From: Thermoplasmata archaeon | Lineage (GTDB): Archaea > Thermoplasmatota > Thermoplasmata > Thermoplasmatales > Thermoplasmataceae | Direction of reading: 5' to 3' | Assembly (NCBI GenBank): GCA_021826835.1 | Contig: JAKAYH010000093.1 | Coordinates: forward strand, 1 to 7,837 | Length of the DNA stretch: 7,837 nt | Shown here: positions 7,070-7,837 of the stretch, piece after piece | Layout: each line of letters begins with the position of its first letter | Position numbering within the stretch: the stretch's first letter is position 1 | Position numbers and translations under genes: made by a program | The notes under the pieces: generated by a model | Seen by the model: the letters and a program-made list of their open reading frames with translations, nothing else | Told to the model about the DNA's origin: nothing | The model's database searches: none

Positions 7070-7837
7070 TTATAACCTCTTTTTAAGCTCTCCAGATACA
7101 ATAGACTCATCCGATAATAATATTTGCGACTCCATTGTATAATATCTGCCTATCTTCTTTTTGATGAGCGTGATAAGACCTAAATTCTGCAGGTAGTTCA
7201 CGCTCTGGAAGAACGTGGACTTGCTCACACCTCTGAGGAGCATGTTGCCTGACGCTGATACCTCGGAGTATGCCCTGTTGGTATCCTGATTCTTGATCAG
7301 GGCTGCCAGTATCAGCAGATCACGATCTCCAAGGTTCTTCAGTGTTTCGCCCTCCACTTCCACATAGGCCTGCTTCAGGGCAGTTCTTACGGAATCATCG
7401 TCCCACTTGTTCAGCCTGCCGATGATTTCCAGTGCCTTGATGCCTATCCTTGCGTCGCTCCTGTAATCCCTCACAAGCATAGCAGACAATAAACCCAGAG
7501 ACTCCTTGTCGTATCTGTTAAGACCCTCGTCGGCCCTCATTTTCAGTATCTCCCTGATCTCATCCGAGCTGTATTCATGGAATACGATGTGATCAGGCTG
7601 CAATGAGCTCTTGACGCTCTCATCGTTCATGTCCTTGTACCAGTATACCTTCTGCGTCAGGAGGATAAGATTGGCCCTGGTGTGTCTGGTTAGGTGATAC
7701 AATATGTCATAGTCCTGGAGAAAATCGACCTCGTCAAGGATAACAATGGACTTTCCGGAAAGCATGGAATCGAATCTGCTCTTCACCTCATCGATATCGT
7801 GGCCTCTGCTGTCAATTCTCGTCAGCTTGCGGTAAAT
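7070..7837 (-). CDS. cdc6: Orc1/Cdc6 replication initiator, C-terminal part (5' end outside the window)
   Basis: The reading frame is open to the right edge, and 255 residues are visible of a family normally near 400. The GTG at 7786 is an internal Val codon, since 17 codons precede it with protein-like sequence 'IYRKLTRIDSRGHDIDE'. Orc1/Cdc6 binds replication origins as an AAA+ ATPase and loads the MCM helicase. Walker A lies outside the window. Visible parts (numbering from the edge) are: Walker B 'IVILDEVDF' with D35/E36; a sensor-1 strand 'LILLTQK' near 58-63; 'VKSSLQP' near 75-81; the AAA+ lid with sensor 2 'SDARIGIKAL' (Arg 130); and a winged-helix DNA-binding domain at about 169-232. 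The sensor-1 position shows Gln where Asn is usual. The body of the gene is about 50-55% G+C, but the last ~100 bases are AT-rich like mod. Origins commonly lie next to such genes, usually on the upstream side, which is not in view. Confidence 0.9.
   Translation of the reverse strand: MYRKLTRIDSRGHDIDEVKSRFDSMLSGKSIVILDEVDFLQDYDILYHLTRHTRANLILLTQKVYWYKDMNDESVKSSLQPDHIVFHEYSSDEIREILKMRADEGLNRYDKESLGLLSAMLVRDYRSDARIGIKALEIIGRLNKWDDDSVRTALKQAYVEVEGETLKNLGDRDLLILAALIKNQDTNRAYSEVSASGNMLLRGVSKSTFFQSVNYLQNLGLITLIKKKIGRYYTMESQILLSDESIVSGELKKRL
7075..7080 (-). promoter_or_regulatory. ribosome binding site that decides the mod start
   Basis: On the minus strand AGAGGT lies six bases upstream of the ATG at 7068, inside the last codons of cdc6. 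This matches the purine-rich Shine-Dalgarno core and supports 7068 over the upstream ATG at 7110. The location means ribosomes finishing cdc6 could restart on mod. Confidence 0.6.
7114..7125 (-). promoter_or_regulatory. possible internal TATA box for mod-res inside the 3' end of cdc6
   Basis: On the minus strand AAATATTATTAT is a strong AT-only box about 50 bases upstream of the mod start. Archaeal spacing would place the transcript start near 7093, with a leader of about 25 bases that includes the AGAGGT site. It lies in the AT-rich tail of cdc6, so chance occurrence is possible. Confidence 0.3.

Noticed and set aside
7069..7110. Upstream ATG at 7110 as the mod start
   Set aside because: It would overlap cdc6 by 41 bases, while the ATG at 7068 has AGAGGT at ideal spacing and begins where the protein resembles other Mods.
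7784..7786. GTG as the start of a complete 238-residue protein
   Set aside because: The frame continues to the window edge with Orc1/Cdc6-like residues, and a complete protein would lack the Walker A region.

Overview
The window most likely comes from an archaeon, and I favour a member of the Thermoplasmatales or a relative. The main support is the gene entering from the right edge. It is the C-terminal two thirds of an Orc1/Cdc6 replication initiator (Walker B, sensor 2 'DAR', winged helix), a family restricted to archaea and eukaryotes. Very tight gene spacing, a GTG start and AT-rich promoter-like boxes fit an archaeon. The lineage within archaea is an inference and is not proven by this window.

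Layout from right to left (the main genes are all on the minus strand): cdc6 (5' end outside the window, stop at 7070); a type III restriction-modification methyltransferase, mod (7068-4528); and its helicase/nuclease partner, res (4526-1551). Only one base separates each stop codon from the next start, so the three genes look like one translationally coupled string, although an AT-rich box inside the end of cdc6 could give mod-res its own promoter. Mod would methylate an asymmetric site at adenine N6. Mod and Res together would cut unmethylated foreign DNA after ATP-driven scanning or sliding. The cdc6 body is near 50-55% G+C, while the last ~100 bases of cdc6 and all of mod-res are markedly AT-rich (27% in one line counted), so the R-M pair looks acquired, with a junction inside the 3' end of cdc6.

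Left of res is a gene-free stretch (918-1550). Its part from about 1080 to 1526 is the strangest sequence in the window: G+C-rich (60% in one line counted) and built almost entirely of nested and alternating inverted repeats. It contains about eight mini-hairpins whose loops read GNA or GNNA on the + strand, nearly all closed by a C-G pair. It also holds three related G-tract elements, two of which have stems that differ in sequence but keep perfect pairing. I could not find a credible gene in it. It may be a non-coding RNA, a non-autonomous mobile element, or a DNA structure that folds when single-stranded.

Further left are an AT-rich gene for a four-helix membrane protein of unknown function (917-381) and, converging on it with a 9-base overlap, a small hydrophilic ORF (69-389) that may be a gene or a remnant.
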